36,156 nt of DNA from Clostridium sp. LS (GCF_002760435.1 NZ_AUUU01000032.1:1-36156), one strand, 5' to 3'. Numbered from the stretch's first letter, positions 15,146-23,380 are shown. Notes: generated from the sequence alone by a model not told the origin. Numbers and translations are program-made.

Positions 15146-15838
15146 ATGATGTATTCAAAAGAAGTTGAAGAAATGTGTGTACTTGCTAAAGGTCCTAATC
15201 ACGGACCAGCGCCAATTCCTGCAGAAGGAAAATGGGTTCAATCTAAAGAAGTAACTGATATATCAGGATTAACTCACGGAATAGGTTGGTGTGCACCACA
15301 ACAAGGAGCTTGTAAATTAACTTTAAACGTTAAGGATGGTATAATCCAAGAAGCATTAGTTGAAACAATTGGATGTTCAGGAATGACTCATTCAGCTGCT
15401 ATGGCTTCAGAAATATTACCAGGAAAGACTATATTAGAAGCATTAAACACAGACTTAGTTTGTGACGCTATAAACACAGCTATGAGAGAATTATTCTTAC
15501 AAATCGTTTATGGAAGAACTCAAACTGCATTCTCAGAAGGTGGACTACCTATCGGAGCAGGTCTTGAAGATTTAGGAAAAGGTTTAAGATCTCAAGTTGG
15601 TACTATGTATGGAACTTTAGCTAAAGGACCAAGATACCTTGAAATGGCAGAAGGATATGTTACTGAAGTTGCTGTAGATGAAGATAAAGAAATCATTGGA
15701 TATAAGTTTGTTAACTTAGGAAAAATGATGGAAAACATCGCAAAAGGTATGGATGCTAACTCAGCATTAGAAAGTGCTAAGGGACAATACGGAAGAGTTG
15801 CTGACGCTGCTGAATTATTAGACCCAAGACATAAATAA
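15146..15838 (+). CDS. Iron-sulfur cluster assembly scaffold-like protein (NifU/IscU N-terminal family)
   Basis: A 230-residue protein related to the U-type scaffold on which Fe-S clusters are assembled. Candidate ligands are the cysteines in GWCAPQQGACKL, IGCSGMTHSAAMASEILPG (the GC.(A/G)..SAS..(S/T) block of the U family) and DLVCDAIN. The insert carrying a glycine-rich loop (EGGLPIGAGLEDLGKGLRSQ) and the C-terminal VNLGKMMENIAKGMDANSA block are specific to this clostridial subfamily, so it need not be a general scaffold. GGGAGGAG precedes the ATG; a second ATG follows immediately. It is 25 bases upstream of the GGGtGRT gene with its own strong ribosome binding site. C-ending codons are frequent, a sign of high expression. 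Confidence 0.85.
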   Translation: MMYSKEVEEMCVLAKGPNHGPAPIPAEGKWVQSKEVTDISGLTHGIGWCAPQQGACKLTLNVKDGIIQEALVETIGCSGMTHSAAMASEILPGKTILEALNTDLVCDAINTAMRELFLQIVYGRTQTAFSEGGLPIGAGLEDLGKGLRSQVGTMYGTLAKGPRYLEMAEGYVTEVAVDEDKEIIGYKFVNLGKMMENIAKGMDANSALESAKGQYGRVADAAELLDPRHK

Positions 15839-15863
15839 TTATTTGTAAAGGAGGATTTTTAAA

Positions 15864-16865
15864 ATGGCATTATTTGAAAGTTATGAAAGAAGAATTAACC
15901 AAATCACTCCAGTACTAGAAAAGTACGGAATGAAGACTCTAGAAGATGCAAAGGCAGTTTGTGCTGAAGTTGGAGTGGATCCATATACAATCGTTAAGGA
16001 AACTCAACCAATCGCATTTGAAAATGCTGGATGGGCATACGTTTTAGGTGCTGCTATAGCTATAAAGAAAGGTTGTGCAAAAGCTGCTGATGCTGCTGAA
16101 GCAATCGGAGAAGGATTACAAGCATTCTGTATCCCAGGATCTGTTGCAGATGACAGAAAAGTTGGACTAGGACACGGAAACTTAGGAGCTATGCTTTTAA
16201 GAGAAGAAACTAAATGTTTCGCATTCTTAGCAGGACACGAAAGTTTTGCTGCTGCTGAAGGTGCTATTAAAATAGCTGAAAAAGCTAACAGAGTAAGAAA
16301 AGAACCATTAAGAGTTATCTTAAACGGTCTTGGAAAAGATGCTGCATTCATCATTTCAAGAATCAATGGTTTCACATATGTTCAAACTCAATTTGACTAC
16401 TATACTGGAGAAGTTAAAGTAGTTAAAGAAAAAGCATACTCAAACGGAGAAAGAGCAAAAGTAAGATGTTACGGTGCTGACGACGTTAGAGAAGGTGTTG
16501 CAATCATGCATAAAGAAGGAGTTGACGTATCAATCACTGGTAACTCAACTAACCCAACAAGATTCCAACATCCAGTTGCAGGAACATATAAGAAAGAATG
16601 TATGGAACAAGGTAAGAAATACTTCTCAGTAGCATCAGGTGGTGGTACAGGAAGAACTCTTCACCCAGATAACATGGGTGCAGGTCCAGCTTCTTACGGT
16701 ATGACTGATACTATGGGAAGAATGCACTCAGATGCACAATTCGCAGGATCTTCATCAGTTCCAGCTCACGTTGAAATGATGGGTCTTATTGGAGCAGGTA
16801 ACAACCCAATGGTTGGTATGACTGTTGCAGTTGCAGTTGCTGTTCAAGAAGCTTTAACTAAGTAA
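15864..16865 (+). CDS. GGGtGRT family protein
   Basis: A 333-residue soluble protein carrying the signature GGGTGRT (in SVASGGGTGRTLHP), which names the family. Its biochemical role is not known to me. The protein is glycine- and alanine-rich (AAAEGAIKIAEKA, VGLGHGNLGAMLLREE, GMTVAVAVAVQEALTK) and has scattered Cys (AVCAEVG, KKGCAKAAD, AFCIPG, KKECMEQG) that could accept a cluster. It always seems to accompany the U-type scaffold, here as the second gene of the operon, so a cluster-dependent function or a link to Fe-S metabolism is a reasonable inference. AAAGGAGG precedes the ATG. A strong terminator follows. A relic of a second copy of the 3' end is at 25246-25335. Confidence 0.9.
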   Translation: MALFESYERRINQITPVLEKYGMKTLEDAKAVCAEVGVDPYTIVKETQPIAFENAGWAYVLGAAIAIKKGCAKAADAAEAIGEGLQAFCIPGSVADDRKVGLGHGNLGAMLLREETKCFAFLAGHESFAAAEGAIKIAEKANRVRKEPLRVILNGLGKDAAFIISRINGFTYVQTQFDYYTGEVKVVKEKAYSNGERAKVRCYGADDVREGVAIMHKEGVDVSITGNSTNPTRFQHPVAGTYKKECMEQGKKYFSVASGGGTGRTLHPDNMGAGPASYGMTDTMGRMHSDAQFAGSSSVPAHVEMMGLIGAGNNPMVGMTVAVAVAVQEALTK

Positions 16866-16899
16866 TTGATTTTTGCATATTAATAAAAAACATCCCAAT

Positions 16900-17044
16900 C
16901 TATCATTGAAAGTCCTCAAACTCATAAAAAAGTTCGGGGAAAATAGATAGGGAATACGCCCCGTATTAGGTCAGAAATGGCTTAATACGGGGTTTTTTAG
17001 TGTGTTTGTTTTTTGGGGACTTTTTTATGAGGAGTTATAGATAG
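16900..17044. repeat. Nested inverted repeat around the operon terminator
   Basis: CTCATAAAAAAGT (16921-16933) is perfectly inverted at 17020-17032 (ACTTTTTTATGAG), and the outer ends are CTATC (16900) and GATAG (17040-17044). The terminator hairpin lies inside. It could be a MITE-like insertion or a large secondary structure; no clear target duplication is seen. The rest of 16866-17333 contains no gene. Confidence 0.5.
16959..16998 (+). terminator. Strong terminator after the GGGtGRT gene
   Basis: A perfect 10-bp stem, CCCCGTATTA (16959-16968) with TAATACGGGG (16983-16992), with a 14-base loop and six T residues. Confidence 0.92.
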
Positions 17045-17333
17045 TAGGCGCAAAATTCAAATTTTGCTAAGGACTAAGTTAAAAGGTGTACACAGCAACA
17101 GAGTAATTTTCATTATTTTTATGTGTAATAGCCTTATTGTAATTTAATAAACTGTGATGAAAAAAATATAGTAGGTAGAAATTGAAAAACAAGTAGTGTA
17201 AGATAAAATTATGGATTTATTTGAAATTTATGGTACAATATATGGAAAGTTCTTATAAGACACTAATATAAATGAGGAGTTATTATTTACTATTTCATTT
17301 TAAGAGAGATAGTTGTAAAGGGGGTTGGTTACT

Positions 17334-18158
17334 TTGGAGTTTTTATATGACAAAATAAATTTTGATGATAATATGGTTTGTTATTATGATGAATTACCTC
17401 TTTGGTCTTCGCCTTTTGGAATACTTTTACTAAACAATATTCCACTTAAAAAAGATTGTATAATAGTTGATATTGGATGTGGAACTGGATTTCCATTACT
17501 TGAATTAGCACAAAGATTTGGAGAAAGCTGTAAAGTGTTTGGAATTGATCCATGGGAAAGAGCAATTGATAGGGCGAATAAAAAAAGAGAACAGTACAGA
17601 ATAAAAAATGTGGAATTATTAAAGGGTGTTGGTGAAAATATGCCTTTTAGTAACAAAAATATAGATATAGTAATATCTAATTTGGGTATAAATAATTTTC
17701 AAAATCCAGATGAAGTTATTACAGAATGTTTTAGAGTATTAAAGTCAAAAGGAAAACTCATTTTTACGACTAATTTATTTGGACATTTTAATGAATTCTA
17801 TTCTGTATTTGCAGAAGTTTTATGTGATTTAGGATTAGAAGATGAAATAAATAATCTAAATAAACATATAGAGAAAAGACATTCATTAGAAGACATTAAG
17901 ATTATTATAAAGAGAAATAAGTTTTCGGTGAAAAAGATAGTTGAAGAGAATTATGTTATGAGATTTGTAGATGGTAGTTCATTCTTTAATCATTATTTTA
18001 TAAAATTGGCATTTCTACAGGACTGGAAAGAAATAATCAAAGAAGGTGACTGGAACAATGTTTTTTTAAATTTGGAAAATAGGCTAAATGATATTGCAAG
18101 TAAAAAGGGTGAAATTGTACTTAATGTCCCTATGGCATATATTGAATGTGAAAAATGA
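17334..18158 (+). CDS. Class I SAM-dependent methyltransferase
   Basis: A 274-residue soluble methyltransferase of the Methyltransf_11 type. Motif I is VDIGCGTGFP (45-54). Downstream are an acidic strand (VFGIDPWERAI), a GVGENMPF(S) motif and the post-motif strand IDIVISNLGINNF, then GKLIFTTNLFGHF. The C-terminal 130 residues differ between family members and set the substrate, which cannot be told here; cofactor or small-molecule methylation is likely. The start is taken as TTG at 17334, because AAAGGGGG (17317-17324) is 9 bases upstream; an in-frame TTG at 17325 directly abuts that site. It stands alone with no obvious operon partner. Confidence 0.8.
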   Translation: MEFLYDKINFDDNMVCYYDELPLWSSPFGILLLNNIPLKKDCIIVDIGCGTGFPLLELAQRFGESCKVFGIDPWERAIDRANKKREQYRIKNVELLKGVGENMPFSNKNIDIVISNLGINNFQNPDEVITECFRVLKSKGKLIFTTNLFGHFNEFYSVFAEVLCDLGLEDEINNLNKHIEKRHSLEDIKIIIKRNKFSVKKIVEENYVMRFVDGSSFFNHYFIKLAFLQDWKEIIKEGDWNNVFLNLENRLNDIASKKGEIVLNVPMAYIECEK

Positions 18159-18277
18159 AGTATAAATATATTTTGAGTATATCATAATGTTGCTACTCAA
18201 TGTTCATAAAAGGTGTAAAATAAATAGTTTATATTTAATTAATTACTGTGATTTTTATTAAAGAGAGGAATAGAATT

Positions 18278-18325
18278 ATGTTAACTCATGTTGGGACAGT
18301 GCTAATTAATTATTATTCTGAATGA
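18278..18325 (+). pseudogene. Tiny 5' relic, perhaps of a GNAT acetyltransferase gene
   Basis: A ribosome binding site (AGAGAGG) and ATG are followed by 15 codons starting MLTHVGTVLI, then a stop. The opening resembles the first residues of clostridial GNAT acetyltransferases (MLTHxGT...IET.RLILR). Nothing of the rest remains. Confidence 0.35.
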
Positions 18326-18389
18326 ATTAGAAAAAAAGAATAAAGATAGTTAAGAAAATATAGTTAAAATCAAATCAGAGGTGAATGTT

Positions 18390-18812
18390 ATGGGAAAAGC
18401 AAGGGAAGCAGAGATAACAGCAGAATTTAATGCTAATATAAAATCTGTTTGGAGTGCAGTTACAAATAATAATGATTATAGTTGGCGTAGCGATATTGAA
18501 AGAATTGAAATTTATAATGATGGGAAAGAATTTATTGAGTATACTCATAATGGAATTGCTACAAAGTTTATTATAACTAAGAAGGATGAATACAGTGAAT
18601 ATGCTTTTAACATGGAAAATAAAATGTTTACTGGATTTTGGACTGGCAGTTTTTCGGAAACAAAAAATGGTGGAACAAAAATAGTATTTAAAGAAAAAAT
18701 ATTTATTAAGAATCCCATTATTAGAGTAATTTCATATGTTTTTATGGATTTAAGGAAAATGCAAAACAATTATGTTTCTGATTTAAGGAAGAAGTTAGGT
18801 GAGCAATTATAA
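18390..18812 (+). CDS. SRPBCC (START/polyketide-cyclase-like) family protein
   Basis: A 140-residue protein with the SRPBCC pattern: an N-terminal strand EAEITAEFNANIKSVWSAVTNN with the conserved (V/I)W.AVT helix start, then several strands (IERIEIYNDGKEFIEYT, TKFIITKKDE, TGFWTGSFSE, TKIVFKEKIFI) and a long C-terminal helix ending in LRKKLGEQL. Such proteins bind hydrophobic ligands in a cavity; the ligand is unknown. AGAGGTG (18377-18383) lies 6 bases before the ATG at 18390. An in-frame GTG at 18381 overlaps this site and is less likely. Confidence 0.8.
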   Translation: MGKAREAEITAEFNANIKSVWSAVTNNNDYSWRSDIERIEIYNDGKEFIEYTHNGIATKFIITKKDEYSEYAFNMENKMFTGFWTGSFSETKNGGTKIVFKEKIFIKNPIIRVISYVFMDLRKMQNNYVSDLRKKLGEQL

Positions 18813-18851
18813 GGAACAAGAACAGAGAATTAAAATATGTAGGGAGAATTT

Positions 18852-18929
18852 ATGAAATTATTTTTGATAAGACATAGATAAAAAGATTGGAATTTAAAAG
18901 GGAAAATACAAGGAAGAGAAAAATTATAG
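18852..18929 (+). pseudogene. 5' relic of a histidine phosphatase (phosphoglycerate mutase-like) gene
   Basis: After a GGGAGAA ribosome binding site, ATG begins MKLFLIRHR, an in-frame stop, then KDWNLKGKIQGRE and a stop. The intact family starts MKLFLIRHGETxWNLxGxxQG, so the catalytic RHG triad is broken and the remaining 150 or so residues are gone. Confidence 0.65.
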
Positions 18930-18981
18930 TATTCATAAGTATGGCAATTAGATTGAACGTTTATAATCAAGGAGAAAAATT

Positions 18982-20118
18982 ATGGGGACACAAATAAATA
19001 TAATGGCAACAGTTAATTGTGGCAGGTTAGCCATAAACCAAAATGAGAGATATAGCTATCAAGCAAGAGGATCAAAAATAATATGGCTCTCAGAGTCAAT
19101 TGATTTAATGCCTGATGACAATAAAATATATGAAGTAAAATATTCGTCGGGAAAGTTCTTTGAAGGAATTATTAGCCAAGTTGGACAAGATGAAATAGGT
19201 TTCTATATTATACTTAATGTAGTAGGTAGTAATCTTAGAAATGATAGAACTATAATATGTAAAACTATACCACTTGGGCAAGCTGCCTTAATAGAAGTTT
19301 TCAACTATAAAAATATTCCTGGTCTTAAAGAGTTATCTAAAAGCATGAGAGAGGACTGGAAGTTTGTATTAAATTCTATAATAAGTTTTGAAAGAGTAAA
19401 TGAAAATATTTGTATTCTTTTTAGAGATGGTGTTTTAAATGATATTATTATAAAGTTAGAAATAATAGATGTCTTAGAAGAAGAAAATTTTGATAATGTT
19501 TTAATAAGAAATGTTTTTATTCGGAAAGAGAATAGTGATGGGTTTGTTATATATTTAGATAGTAGGAGGCCAGAACGTTCTTCATTGGAGTTACCGAAGG
19601 ATTATTCTGATAATACAGAGTATTTTATTGAAAATGATGAGAATATAGCAAGAATATGCTGTAATGAAATTGTTTTTTCTCATTATAACTGCTTTCTAAA
19701 AGAAATGGAACGAAGAAATATTGATTGCATATCTTCCGAGGATTGTAAAGACGATAATTTTAATGCAAAGAAACTAAGGGTGCAATGGATTAATATATTT
19801 GCTAAGAATATAGATATATCTAAGATTTACATAGAACAACATTTATGGCATGTATTTAGCTATAAACGACTTAAATGTTTTGAAAAAGAAGAAGCAAATA
19901 AAAGATTTAATGAAGTAAGAAAAAAATCTATATACATATTTTCTGATGGCTCAGATATGTGTTATTTACTTAAAAACGCTGATAATTTTACTTTGGAAGA
20001 TATTAAATTTTATAAATTCAATGATATTTATATTACAGATGAAGATTTCACTTGGATTTATGTTGTAACCCATGAAGATGGATGGTTAGGACCATATTTT
20101 TATTCCGTTAAAGCGTAA
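18982..20118 (+). CDS. Protein with C-terminal DUF4275 domain, 378 aa
   Basis: The C-terminal part (about residues 235-378) fits DUF4275: LRVQWINIFAKN, then LWHVFSYKRLKCF, then SIYIFSDG and the closing DIYITDEDFTWIYVVTHEDGWLGPYF. Standalone DUF4275 proteins are about 140 residues, so this is an extended member. The middle (about 120-215) is a strand-rich segment of unknown family (ICILFRDGVLNDIIIKLEIID), and the N-terminal 115 residues are also unrecognised. There is no signal peptide or membrane segment. AAGGAG lies 7 bases before the ATG. Function unknown; in other Firmicutes such genes sit among immunity-like orphan genes. Confidence 0.65.
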   Translation: MGTQINIMATVNCGRLAINQNERYSYQARGSKIIWLSESIDLMPDDNKIYEVKYSSGKFFEGIISQVGQDEIGFYIILNVVGSNLRNDRTIICKTIPLGQAALIEVFNYKNIPGLKELSKSMREDWKFVLNSIISFERVNENICILFRDGVLNDIIIKLEIIDVLEEENFDNVLIRNVFIRKENSDGFVIYLDSRRPERSSLELPKDYSDNTEYFIENDENIARICCNEIVFSHYNCFLKEMERRNIDCISSEDCKDDNFNAKKLRVQWINIFAKNIDISKIYIEQHLWHVFSYKRLKCFEKEEANKRFNEVRKKSIYIFSDGSDMCYLLKNADNFTLEDIKFYKFNDIYITDEDFTWIYVVTHEDGWLGPYFYSVKA

Positions 20119-20154
20119 TATAAAAAATTTATAAGAAGTAGGGGATATGTGATT

Positions 20155-20286
20155 ATGTATTTAAATAATTTAAATTAGAATGATTCTCAAAGAGGATTCT
20201 TTAAAAGCGAAAATAATTTTAGTTATTTTGAAATGAAAAATAAAGAGAACAATCAAGATATTTCAATTTATTCATTAATAAATTGA
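20155..20286 (+). pseudogene. Short degraded reading frame of unknown origin
   Basis: ATG at 20155 follows a GTAGGGG ribosome binding site, but a stop comes after seven codons (MYLNNLN). The same frame continues NDSQRGFFKSENNFSYFEMK... to a stop at 20284-20286. It may be a decayed gene or chance. A perfect 12-bp inverted repeat (TTTCAATTTATT/AATAAATTGAAA, 20261-20288) overlaps its end, just before the next gene. Confidence 0.3.
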
Positions 20287-20288
20287 AA
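20261..20288. repeat. 12-bp perfect inverted repeat before the gamma-CA-like gene
   Basis: TTTCAATTTATT and AATAAATTGAAA flank a 4-base centre (CATT). No T-tract follows, so it is more likely an operator or mRNA hairpin than a terminator. Confidence 0.5.
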
Positions 20289-20314
20289 TAAAATATAAGA
20301 AGGAGGCGCAAGTT

Positions 20315-20929
20315 ATGTTAATAAGTCATTTAGGAAAATCACCTAGTATTGATGTAAGTGCTTTTATTGCCCCTAACGCAACAATATGTGGAGATGTTAA
20401 AATTGGCAAGAATACAAGGATAATGTATGGTGCTGCAATAATAGCTGAAGGTGGTAGTATAGAAATTGGTGATAACTGTGTGATACTTGAAAATGCAGTT
20501 TTAAGAAGCACAGTAAAACATTCTTTGAAAATCTGCAATGAGGTACTAATAGGTCCAAATGCTCACGTAGTGGGATGCACAATAGAAAACAATGTCTTTA
20601 TTGCTACAGGAGCAGCTATTTTCCATGGTGCAAAGCTTTGCCAAAATTCAGAAGTTAGAATAAATGGTGTTGTTCATCTAAAAACTATACTCCCAGAAAA
20701 TGAATGTGTTCCGATTGGATGGGTTGCTATTGGTAATCCAGTTAAAATACTGCCTGCTGAAAAGCATGACGATATTTGGGCAATACAAAAGCCTTTAGAC
20801 TTCCCCAAATATGTTTATGGAGTAGATAGAAAAATTACTGAAGAATCTATAATGCCTGAAGTTATGAATATGATGACAACGACATTAAAAACACACAAAG
20901 ATGATGTAATACTTGAAAATAATATTTAA
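20315..20929 (+). CDS. Gamma-carbonic-anhydrase-like hexapeptide-repeat protein
   Basis: A 204-residue left-handed beta-helix protein of the gamma carbonic anhydrase / YrdA family. Hexapeptide repeats run through residues about 10-120 (FIAPNATICGDVKIGKNTRI, SIEIGDNCVI, VLIGPNAHVVG, VFIATGAAI). Candidate zinc ligands are the histidines in VKHS, NAHVVG and IFHGA, in the order and spacing expected of the family (H, then H and H), so it is probably metal-binding; carbonic anhydrase activity is not proven. The C-terminal helix (KPLDFPKYVYGVDRK) is extended and variable. AAGGAGGCG precedes the ATG. Confidence 0.85.
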   Translation: MLISHLGKSPSIDVSAFIAPNATICGDVKIGKNTRIMYGAAIIAEGGSIEIGDNCVILENAVLRSTVKHSLKICNEVLIGPNAHVVGCTIENNVFIATGAAIFHGAKLCQNSEVRINGVVHLKTILPENECVPIGWVAIGNPVKILPAEKHDDIWAIQKPLDFPKYVYGVDRKITEESIMPEVMNMMTTTLKTHKDDVILENNI

Positions 20930-21359
20930 ATAATAATCTCATGAATTGTCCCATTATTATAAATGATACTATATAAATAAAATATATAATAAAATCAAAA
21001 AGAATAAAGCAGTAGAAAGAATAAACTTTAACTACTGCTTTCATCATAACTAAAAGAGGAAATTTTGTAGTTTTATTGAGGTTAAGTCATATATACATAT
21101 ACCTTATAAATTTAATATACTAAAGACTAATAATAATGTTCATAGAATAAAAAAAGAAAATATAGAGTTTTGCGTTAAAATATGGAATTATGTTAATATA
21201 CCCAAGGATTCAAATATAAATACTTGCAAAAGACAGACTAGGTAGAGACATTTTGCTTGCAGTGTTGTGTTCCATTAAAATAATGTATTAAATACTTTTT
21301 CACATAAGCATCTAGGTGGGCATAAAATACATTATATTATTAACTTAGGAGGAATACTA
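20930..21359. other. Intergenic region without a recognised gene
   Basis: Apart from the hairpin at 21006-21041 and the ribosome binding site of the YmaF gene (TAGGAGG, 21346-21352), only AT-rich sequence with short open frames is seen; none has a convincing start or family match. Confidence 0.5.
21006..21041. terminator. Hairpin, probable terminator, of the AAGCAGTAG type
   Basis: AAAGCAGTAG (21006-21015) pairs with CTACTGCTTT (21032-21041), with an inner AAAG/CTTT stem. The T-rich side is on the minus strand, but it can also end the plus-strand gamma-CA transcript. Confidence 0.6.
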
Positions 21360-21797
21360 ATGGGATACAATTACAATAATCATCGTTATCGTCGATGTAA
21401 TAATTATGGAAGATGCGAACAAAATTACGAAGCAAATAATGAGTGCATGGAAGAGAACAATATGATAAAAAATCATAATCATGAATTTTTATCAAGTACA
21501 GATTACAAAGAGGATGATGAGTGTGTAATACACAATCATCGTATTGCTGGTGTGACTGGTCCTCCAATTAAATATGGAAAGTCTCATATCCACAAAGTAA
21601 ATGAATTTACAGATACTTTTGATGATCATTTTCACGGAATTTGTGACACTACTGGTCCAGCTATTGAGCTTCCAGGAGGTAAGCACATCCACCTTGTAAA
21701 AGGAAAAACAACTGTTAATGATGGACATCAACATGACTATTATTTTGCAACATTAATTCAAGATCCTTCAAATGTACCAGAGGATAAAGGCTGTTAG
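21360..21797 (+). CDS. YmaF family protein
   Basis: A 145-residue histidine-rich protein of the YmaF family. After a variable N-terminus (MGYNYNNHRYRRCNNY...) come repeated His motifs: NHNHEF, VIHNHRIAGVTGPPI, SHIHKV, DHFHGICDTTGPAI, KHIHLV and GHQHDYY. The pattern H.H with (V/D)TGP(P/A)I between units is the family signature. Many His pairs suggest metal binding; no function is known. Family members are often spore or coat associated in clostridia, which is inference only. TAGGAGG precedes the ATG. Confidence 0.85.
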   Translation: MGYNYNNHRYRRCNNYGRCEQNYEANNECMEENNMIKNHNHEFLSSTDYKEDDECVIHNHRIAGVTGPPIKYGKSHIHKVNEFTDTFDDHFHGICDTTGPAIELPGGKHIHLVKGKTTVNDGHQHDYYFATLIQDPSNVPEDKGC

Positions 21798-21911
21798 TTT
21801 TAAAATATTACTTGAAGAAAAATTACTATTTCAATAAAAATACCAGATAATTAGTTCTATGTGATAATGATATTTCTGTATAAACTAATACAGTCATTAG
21901 AACAAATAAAC

Positions 21912-21943
21912 AAGCAGTAGTATAAAAAAAATTACTACTGCTT
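21912..21943. terminator. Hairpin, probable terminator of the YmaF gene
   Basis: AAGCAGTAGTA (21912-21922) pairs perfectly with TACTACTGCTT (21933-21943). The stem core repeats that at 21006-21041. The following bases are moderately T-rich. Confidence 0.6.
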
Positions 21944-22044
21944 TCTTATCTTATTAAATAATTACTATATTGAGAGAGAAGAACTATTATTTATTATTAG
22001 TATATTTTATGCATTATAAATAGTTACATTAAATAGATAATTAT

Positions 22045-22084
22045 AGACAGTAAATTTATTGATTGATATATAAATCTACTGTCT
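22045..22084. repeat. Long near-perfect hairpin in the intergenic region
   Basis: AGACAGTA-A-ATTTAT (22045-22059) pairs with ATAAAT-C-TACTGTCT (22070-22084): 14 of 15 pairs around a 10-base loop. No T-tract follows. Confidence 0.6.
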
Positions 22085-22179
22085 GCTGCAATTTGCCAAG
22101 CTGTAAAGTTTAGCAATTATAGTATTTGATAATACATAAAAAATATACATTAGCTTTAAATAATTCTTATTAAATAACA

Positions 22180-22291
22180 TTGAGTTTTATACTAAAATGT
22201 TGTAATATAAATATGCCAAAATAACTTATAAAATTAGAAAACAAGTAATAGAGGTAGATTAGGTAGAAATATTTAGTCTATCTCTATTTTT
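22180..22291 (+). ncRNA. Possible small RNA: promoter followed by terminator without a gene
   Basis: TTGAGT (22180-22185), a 17-base spacer and TAATAT (22203-22208) form a good promoter. About 80 bases on, AGAGGTAGATTA (22250-22261) pairs with TAGTCTATCTCT (22274-22285), followed by six T residues. The predicted RNA of about 75-80 nucleotides carries no open frame of note. No Rfam-type family was recognised. Confidence 0.4.
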
Positions 22292-22611
22292 TAAGTTTAA
22301 CAAATAATAATTATTATTTTGAGTATGATGGGCGCTGTCTTTTTATACTCATTTCGGAGGTTTAGTGCATGAAAAGAATGAAAATGAGCTACAGGAATGA
22401 CAAAACTTTTAATTAATGAGCTTTCTTATGTATTGTTTGTTAAAATTGAGTAATTTAATAGTTGAAGAATATAGGATAAGGATAATCTATAAATAACCTA
22501 AAAAAATTAAAAAGTAGAAGTCGAATGACATTCAAGTTTTCTTAACTTAAATCTGATATGCTCTCCATTGTTCATTGTAGAAATGAAGTTTATAATAAAT
22601 CTATTAAAATA

Positions 22612-22640
22612 TTTACTAATAAAAATTATGGTTGTATAAT
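22612..22640 (+). promoter_or_regulatory. Promoter of the CW-repeat protein gene
   Basis: TTTACT (22612-22617), a 17-base spacer and a consensus TATAAT (22635-22640), 36 bases before the ATG at 22677. Confidence 0.7.
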
Positions 22641-22676
22641 TATGTTGAAATATGAAAACGAGGGATGTGGTGGAAA

Positions 22677-23315
22677 ATGAGAAATAAACTGATTAAGAAA
22701 ATTATTACATTAACAGTCGCAACAATTACTGCCATAGGGATGTTATCCATAGGTGCTTCAGCATCTTGGAGACAAGATAGTCAAGGCTGGTGGAATTCTA
22801 AAGTAAATGGATATTCTGTTGGATGGGATAAAGTTGGTGATAAATGGTTTTATTTTAATCCAGATGGGTATATGAGAACTGGCTGGCTTAATGATGGAGG
22901 TAAGTGGTATTATTTAAAATCAAATGGAGATATGGCAACTGGTTGGATTCAAGATAGGGGCAAATGGTATTACTTAAACCAAAGTGGTGATATGTTATTC
23001 AATGCTTTTATTGCAGGGTATAGATTAGGTGCTGATGGTGCTTGGATAGATAGTGATTTTACTAATGTCACCACAGGGGGAGCAGTAACAGTTACTACAG
23101 GACCAGCAGTAACTATTACAGATCCAGCAGCAAATACTACTGCAGGTACAGCAATAACTTTACCAGCTAATAACTATTATAATTATTGGAACCAATACAA
23201 CAATGATAAAAATAAATTGGATAAATTAGCATATAAATACCAACAAAAATTAGATGAGCAAGCTCAAAAAATGCAACAAAAATTAAATCAATCTTGGTGG
23301 TATTGGCGTAGATAA
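22677..23315 (+). CDS. Secreted protein with cell-wall-binding repeats
   Basis: A 212-residue exported protein. A signal peptide is visible (MRNKLIKKIITLTVATITAIG core, cleavage near ASA-SW). Residues about 31-125 contain CW-binding (choline-binding-like) repeats: GWWNSKVNGYSVGWDKV, DKWFYFNPDGYMRTGW, GKWYYLKSNGDMATGW and GKWYYLNQSGDM. A Thr/Ala/Pro-rich linker follows (TTGPAVTITDPAANTTAG), then a tyrosine-rich and Gln/Lys-rich coiled-coil end (DEQAQKMQQKLNQSWW). No enzyme domain is present, so it probably binds the cell wall or teichoic acid. The ATG at 22677 gives a standard signal peptide; an upstream ATG at 22665 abuts the GAGGG sequence. Confidence 0.8.
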   Translation: MRNKLIKKIITLTVATITAIGMLSIGASASWRQDSQGWWNSKVNGYSVGWDKVGDKWFYFNPDGYMRTGWLNDGGKWYYLKSNGDMATGWIQDRGKWYYLNQSGDMLFNAFIAGYRLGADGAWIDSDFTNVTTGGAVTVTTGPAVTITDPAANTTAGTAITLPANNYYNYWNQYNNDKNKLDKLAYKYQQKLDEQAQKMQQKLNQSWWYWRR

Positions 23316-23380
23316 AAATTATTATAAGTTTTATATTAACGTCTACTTAACATAAAATTGAAATAGATAATTAAAATTTT

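Larger units (their letters stand above)
21798..22676. other. Long intergenic region with hairpins and a possible small RNA
   Basis: About 880 bases without a convincing protein gene. It holds the hairpin at 21912, a 15-base stem at 22045-22084, a promoter-terminator pair at 22180-22291, and a 15-codon open frame at 22369 (MKRMKMSYRN...) with a good ribosome binding site that may be a gene relic. Confidence 0.5.

Noticed and set aside
16004..16375. Minus-strand frame of 123 codons inside the GGGtGRT gene
   Set aside because: Antisense shadow of a highly expressed Ala-rich gene; no start signal.
22320..22430. Possible c-di-GMP (GEMM) riboswitch before the CW-repeat gene
   Set aside because: A few GEMM-like words occur, but the conserved core and the tetraloop receptor could not be found, and a normal promoter lies downstream of it.
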